64,000 nucleotides of DNA, taken from positions 1-64,000 of the forward strand of contig JAOQIN010000006.1 of the NCBI GenBank assembly GCA_026134085.1. The letters run 5' to 3'. A program made the position numbers and the translations under genes. Below, piece after piece: positions 60,380 through 64,000 of this stretch (its first letter is position 1; the number at the start of each line of letters is the position of its first letter). Below the pieces are notes generated by a model that was not told the origin of the DNA, made no database searches, and saw nothing but the letters and a program-made list of their open reading frames with translations. This DNA is from Candidatus Methanoxibalbensis ujae (lineage in GTDB: Archaea > Halobacteriota > Syntropharchaeia > Alkanophagales > Methanospirareceae).

Positions 60380-61265
60380 GAGATAGATGATAACAAAAAT
60401 CTTGTTTTCTTACCTCAGCTCTGTCACTTGAAATCTTCAGCTTTTCCGACCTTCTATGTAATAGCCCACCCTCATTAACTTCTTCCCATAGAATTTCGGT
60501 CTTGGATTGGCGGTGAAAACGACAGTAGCTTATCTAAATCATCCAAATCAATAAACGCATTCTCGTATAATCTCAACTTCTTTCTCAACCGTTATGTGAA
60601 CGAACCAATCATTCTTCCTTCTCATCAGCCTCCTGATCTCCAAGTCATATTTATTTCGCAATTAACAGGTAGATTCAGCCTCCCATGTGTTTATATTCCG
60701 ATAGCCTGTTGCCGGTCACCATCATAGACGTCGTCTCTCAAAATAAGAGAATTTTCAATAAGAGGATTTTCAGTTTTCCACTGTTCCGCTTTCTGATTTT
60801 TCTTAACAGTTTTCTTAACAGCAGCTTGCTGTTTGGTTGCGGAATAAAGCTCTGCATCTCCCCCTCTCAAATCTTTCTGGAAGTCAGCGCATTCCCTCTC
60901 CAAAAAGCTTTCCATTATTTGCTTCATCCATTATTTTACGATTGTTGCAACATGTGTCCATAGCGATGAGAGCTTAAGCAATTCAGAGCTTAAGCAATTT
61001 GGGAAACTATTTAGAATATTTCTCCTCTTTATCCTCTATTTTGTGGAATAATTGGATAAGCTGAAATAAGTGGAGATAATCTTGTGGCAATATTGAGAAC
61101 TTTGATCCCTGATTCATCGGCAACATCATAGATAATTTTCTCCGATCTTTCCTTGATTTTTCGATTAAAACGCTACGCTCAGGACACAAAACCAGACTGG
61201 ATGCGATATGCTTTGTTTCCTGAGTGTTGTATAACTTATCTTTCTGTTTCAACATGCGAAAGTGT
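60380..61265 (-). pseudogene. Second decayed IS200/IS605 element (tnpA then tnpB remnants)
   Basis: Minus strand, several frames. Near 61250-61040: TKHIASSLVLCPER and EKIIYDVADESGIKVLNIAT, matching the IS200 tnpA start (LVLCPKYRR) and the IIYEVA.E.GIKVL segment. Near 60710-60680: YRQAIGI-like, then 60620-60450: MRRKNDWFVHITVEKEVEI and KFYGKKLMRVGYYIEGR, matching the TnpB W..HITVEKEVEI block and the region after RuvC-I. All parts are in order but full of stops and gaps. Confidence 0.65.
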
Positions 61266-61665
61266 GGCGAGGGCAGTCAGACTGAATCCAGTTCAAATAA
61301 GAGGAGTTTCATATTTTTAAGGATTGGGAGAGCATCTCCTGTCGCAATAATCTCTTTTCTGCACAGAAACACAGAAACACTTAAAAACTAAAAAACATGA
61401 AAGAATCAGAAAAAGATAGATAAAGCAGAATAGATTGAACGAAAAAATTATTCTGAAACCAAAGTATGGACCATCTGTCAAAGACTGAGGAAATTTTGCA
61501 AAATTGTAGAAACGGGCTCAGTCTTTGGAAGTGCATTGTAATGAAAAACTGATAATCATCGTAGCATATAATAAGCAGGTGAGGCAGCAATGGGGATTAT
61601 TTTAATTTGTCTTTCTCTCTGCGCATGTGGCGTTTAAACGATTCTCCAACAGTCTGCTCAGGCAT

Positions 61666-62579
61666 TTATGAGGCGCTCCTGAGTTTGCGCTTATTCAAGA
61701 TATAATGCGAGGGAGCCATCCACATCACGCCTGTCCTTCTGCATAGCAACCTCACCCTATTCACCGCAAACTGCCCTATCCGCTTCCCAAACGCATCCAT
61801 GACGCCTACGACTTTTTTCTTTCCAGGCAAACCGCACACCCAGCCTCTGTAAACCTTACCTGCTTCCTCAGCTTCCACGAAATATCCTTTCCTCCGCCGT
61901 TTGATGTTCCTCCGAAACGAGGTCTTATGCCTCCCTTTTATCTCTATGCAGACTCCTTCTCACAAGCTCAGGTCGCTGCCAATACCAGAATGAAGCTTCA
62001 CTGTTGACATTTCCATCACAAAGAAGGCATAGCAGCGCAACAGCATCGTTCGCATGGCTTTCTGGAGCAATAAGGTCTTTCTTTGTTGATTTCGCAATTT
62101 TGTATTTCTCTCTGGCTTCAGCGGTCTGCCAACCTTTGAAAGTTATGAGGTTGGCAATCTCCCTCAATGCCCTGTATAACATCGTTTTACCGTTTCAACC
62201 GTGCTGAAGTATTTTCCATCATTTCTCGTATAGTGGTGCAACATCCTCAACAGCTGTCCTCTTAATTGGGAAATCTTGCACAATGATGATTATTTTATCT
62301 GCAACCTTTGAAGGCATATTCGCCATTTCCTTGAGGATATCTCTCTCTATCAGTTCCAACCGCACTACCAGTTCTAACCGCATAGCCATCGTATTTGGAG
62401 CCTGGATCAACCGCAAGACTGACATCCTGCGTTCTGTCTCCAACTGGAATCAGCATTTGCACAATATCGAGCTTGTTGAATTTGCCGACCGCTACGCCAT
62501 CTCTCATAATCTTTCTCGCCTTCGCTGGCTTCGTGGGCATCAGAGGCTTTCCATCAACGCTCACAACTGGAACTCTCAT
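61666..62579 (-). pseudogene. Decayed IscB/IsrB-like RuvC nuclease (RRXRR/OMEGA type)
   Basis: Four minus-strand pieces in order. 62579-62295: MRVPVVSVDGKPLMPTKPAKARK..MRDGVA (PLMP domain start) and LAVDPGSKYDGYAV (RuvC-I Asp). 62443-62219: MANMPSKVADKI and TAVEDVAPL (RuvC-II Glu). 62182-61925: KGWQTAEAREKY and ESHANDAVALLCLL (RuvC-III His/Asp). 61878-61666: YRGWVCGLPGKKKVVGVMDAFGKRIGQFAVNRVRLLCRRTGVMW (C-terminal target-adjacent-motif-type domain). No HNH domain lies between RuvC-II and -III, so IsrB-like. Broken by at least three frameshifts or stops. Confidence 0.8.
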
Positions 62580-62835
62580 CTCTCACCCCGTTTCACGCCG
62601 ATACTCGGCCGGGACGTGAAAACCCGTATCGGCCCCCTCGGGGCTGCCATCACTCGGACATCGGAGCGGGCAGGGTGCTCTTCTACAGCGCCTGGTCTTC
62701 TACAGCGCCTGTGACTGGGGGAGCATCCCGGTCTCCGCATGATGGCTGCTGCTCCTTAAAAAACAACCTGCGCACGACGGCGCAAGCATTCCACCCCCGC
62801 CTTCGGAGAGGAGTCGTTTACCATCATAAGCTGCT
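62580..62835 (-). ncRNA. Candidate omega-RNA (HEARO-like) leader of the IscB/IsrB remnant
   Basis: A GC-rich, non-coding stretch lies directly 5' of the IscB/IsrB-like remnant, where such elements encode their guide RNA. It holds a perfect 8-bp stem GCCGATAC (62597-62604) with GTATCGGC (62626-62633), further GC-rich inverted segments, and a duplicated TCTTCTACAGCGCCTG (62679-62694 and 62696-62711). The base composition contrasts with the AT-rich flanks. Whether it is still transcribed is unknown. Confidence 0.5.
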
Positions 62836-62841
62836 CTGTGG

Positions 62842-63246
62842 TCATTGCTGCTCCCCTTCTATGCGCTCTACGAGAATTCCTTTTCCACGCACGACATCAA
62901 AATCAGGACATCCACATGCGGGACACCGTGAGAACGCATGTATGAGCTCCGGAAGGAAATGTATTGCCTCATTTTCCTCATCGTCTTCGCGCCTTTTGAA
63001 ATTCCATTCATTTCCGCAGTGTCTGCATTTGAATAATGCTTTCTCTTTTTCCCATGTTATCTTCATATCTGCGAAGCGCTTGCTGTCCTCCGCGATGGCT
63101 ATCTCATGCAACGCAGTGATGAAAATATCCATATCCATCTGATATAACTCGCCTATCCGCAGCTTCACGCACCTCACACGCCTCATTCCGTGTGATGCGC
63201 TCATCAGAAATGCTATAACCGCCTCTGCCAATGCCCACTCATGCAT
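62842..63246 (-). CDS. hypA: Hydrogenase/urease nickel incorporation protein HypA
   Basis: 134 residues. MHEWALAEAVI has the N-terminal Met-His-Glu nickel ligands, KLRIGELYQMD the central fold, and FKCRHCGNEW...CPACGCPDFD the zinc site (two CxxC). HypA delivers Ni to [NiFe] hydrogenase maturation. With cooC nearby it shows a Ni-enzyme-rich metabolism. It ends next to the candidate omega-RNA. Confidence 0.93.
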   Translation of the reverse strand: MHEWALAEAVIAFLMSASHGMRRVRCVKLRIGELYQMDMDIFITALHEIAIAEDSKRFADMKITWEKEKALFKCRHCGNEWNFKRREDDEENEAIHFLPELIHAFSRCPACGCPDFDVVRGKGILVERIEGEQQ

Positions 63247-63290
63247 GCTCCATGCTTCAAATCAAAATAAGATGTATGTTGCGATTGTTT

Positions 63291-63842
63291 TCAAACATTT
63301 AAATCAATAATCTCCTTTATCCTCCGCCGGAATTCCTCCAGAGAACAATTGTTTCTCACCACGATGTCTGCATTTCTCATCGCCTCTCTCATACCCCATG
63401 CATTCTCTCTCGCTTCTCTGCGCATGAATTCTTCAATGCTCAGCGCATCATCTCCACGACCTCGCTTCAAAATGCGTTCGTATCGTATTTCAAGAGGTGC
63501 ATCAATGCAAACCAGCAGGAAATCGCCGCCGAACTCCCTTTTTAAAGCCTCAACCTCAGCAATTCCACGAATACCATCTATCACAACAACATCCGAATAA
63601 CGAAGTGCACGCTTTATTTTTGGAATGCATCTTCTCGCTATCGCATCCATACCCTCCCTCGCACGCAGCTCTGACGCAACTCTCCCCGCATTCTCATCGC
63701 TGAGTGGTAATCCCCTGCGGTGAAGCTCCTCTCTTATCACATCTCCCATCACAACAACGGGGATGCCCTCCTCCCTCGCAACATCGGCAGCCTCTGTCTT
63801 GCCTGATGCTGGCGCACCGACAAACGCAATAATACGCACCAT
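63291..63842 (-). CDS. UPF0200-family P-loop nucleotide kinase-like protein
   Basis: 183 residues. RIIAFVGAPASGKTEAADVA is Walker A; VVVMGDVIREELHRRG, VIDGIRGIAEVEAL and ICIDAPLEIRYERILKRGR follow the pattern of adenylate/dephospho-CoA kinase-like proteins, with the archaeal UPF0200 variant of the lid. Its exact substrate is unsettled. Starts at GTG/ATG 63842 on the minus strand. Confidence 0.85.
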   Translation of the reverse strand: MVRIIAFVGAPASGKTEAADVAREEGIPVVVMGDVIREELHRRGLPLSDENAGRVASELRAREGMDAIARRCIPKIKRALRYSDVVVIDGIRGIAEVEALKREFGGDFLLVCIDAPLEIRYERILKRGRGDDALSIEEFMRREARENAWGMREAMRNADIVVRNNCSLEEFRRRIKEIIDLNV

Positions 63843-64000
63843 TTCGCTCTGATCCCTTATTCCGATCCCTCATTCGCCCCTCATTCGCTTCACACTCCAA
63901 TTATTTTTCATTCTCCTCGGATATTATTACGAGGTCATTGGCAGCACGAGGTGCATAATTCATGAGGAGAGGTCGGCATATTCAACTGCTCAGAAACCTT
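63843..64000. other. Window end without recognised gene
   Basis: A CCCTCATTCG direct repeat (63868-63893) lies just upstream of the UPF0200 gene. Beyond it no gene can be named in the last 150 bases. Confidence 0.4.

Overview
The window is archaeal chromosome from a methanogen-related lineage. Archaeal information-processing genes are spread through it: TFE, an RFC subunit, aIF2-alpha, ribosomal proteins L44e, S27e, S4e, L5 and L10e, RtcA, stand-alone Bud32 and TtuA/Ncs6. Coenzyme genes typical of methanogens and anaerobic methane or alkane oxidisers are present (mfnA for methanofuran, fused comDE for coenzyme M, a decayed cofH for F420). There is also an archaeal V/A-type ATPase, a CetZ-like tubulin, an archaeosortase, hypA and cooC. 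The inositol-phosphate synthase plus fused IPCT/DIPPS pair is the di-myo-inositol-phosphate solute pathway known mainly from thermophiles. My inference is a (possibly thermophilic) member of the Methanophagales/Syntropharchaeia type; no rRNA is present to prove it.

Layout. 0-9.5 kb: 3' end of a presenilin-like protease, tRNA-Val, purA, a split V-ATPase cluster (H, E, F without C), mobB, a PafA/Dop (Pup-ligase-like) protein, a Cas4-like nuclease, bud32, mfnA, an HD protein and TFE. 9.7-14.6 kb: a same-strand run of a coiled-coil/winged-helix protein, a PRC-barrel protein, a CetZ-like tubulin, a bitopic membrane coiled-coil protein and aroD. 14.8-21.3 kb: V-ATPase subunit A with an intein in its P-loop, an RFC-like ATPase with a degenerate Walker B, a small ORF, a winged-helix regulator and an MFS transporter. 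21.4-29.7 kb: a dead IS1595-type transposase, mobA, two small proteins, an ACT-domain protein, nicotinate phosphoribosyltransferase, a STAND-type ATPase, an arsenic operon (tauE-like, acr3, arsR) with a perfect operator palindrome, and a cofH pseudogene. 29.7-41.2 kb: purB, two small enzymes or unknowns, ClC, ttuA, archaeosortase, nrdG-like radical SAM, comDE, rpl44e-rps27e-aif2a. 41.9-53.4 kb: a Yip1/CARDB-like/ABC/FtsX-permease set, a cation exchanger, a vWA surface protein, rtcA, rpl5/rps4e, rubrerythrin, rpl10e. 53.5-64 kb: a decayed IS200/IS605 element, ROK kinase, ino1, IPCT-DIPPS, cooC, an XTP pyrophosphatase, a graveyard of a second IS200/IS605 remnant plus an IscB/IsrB-like remnant with a structured GC-rich leader, then hypA and a UPF0200 kinase.

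Two themes run through the window. First, short direct duplications (units 7-21 bp, 2 to 11 copies) sit at many gene boundaries and also inside genes (mobA, aroD, MFS loop, intein). Second, mobile elements are all decayed, and at least one metabolic gene (cofH) is decaying too. The best candidates for something undescribed are the archaeal PafA/Dop homologue in which the catalytic Asp position is Cys, and the CetZ/PRC-barrel/membrane coiled-coil cluster.
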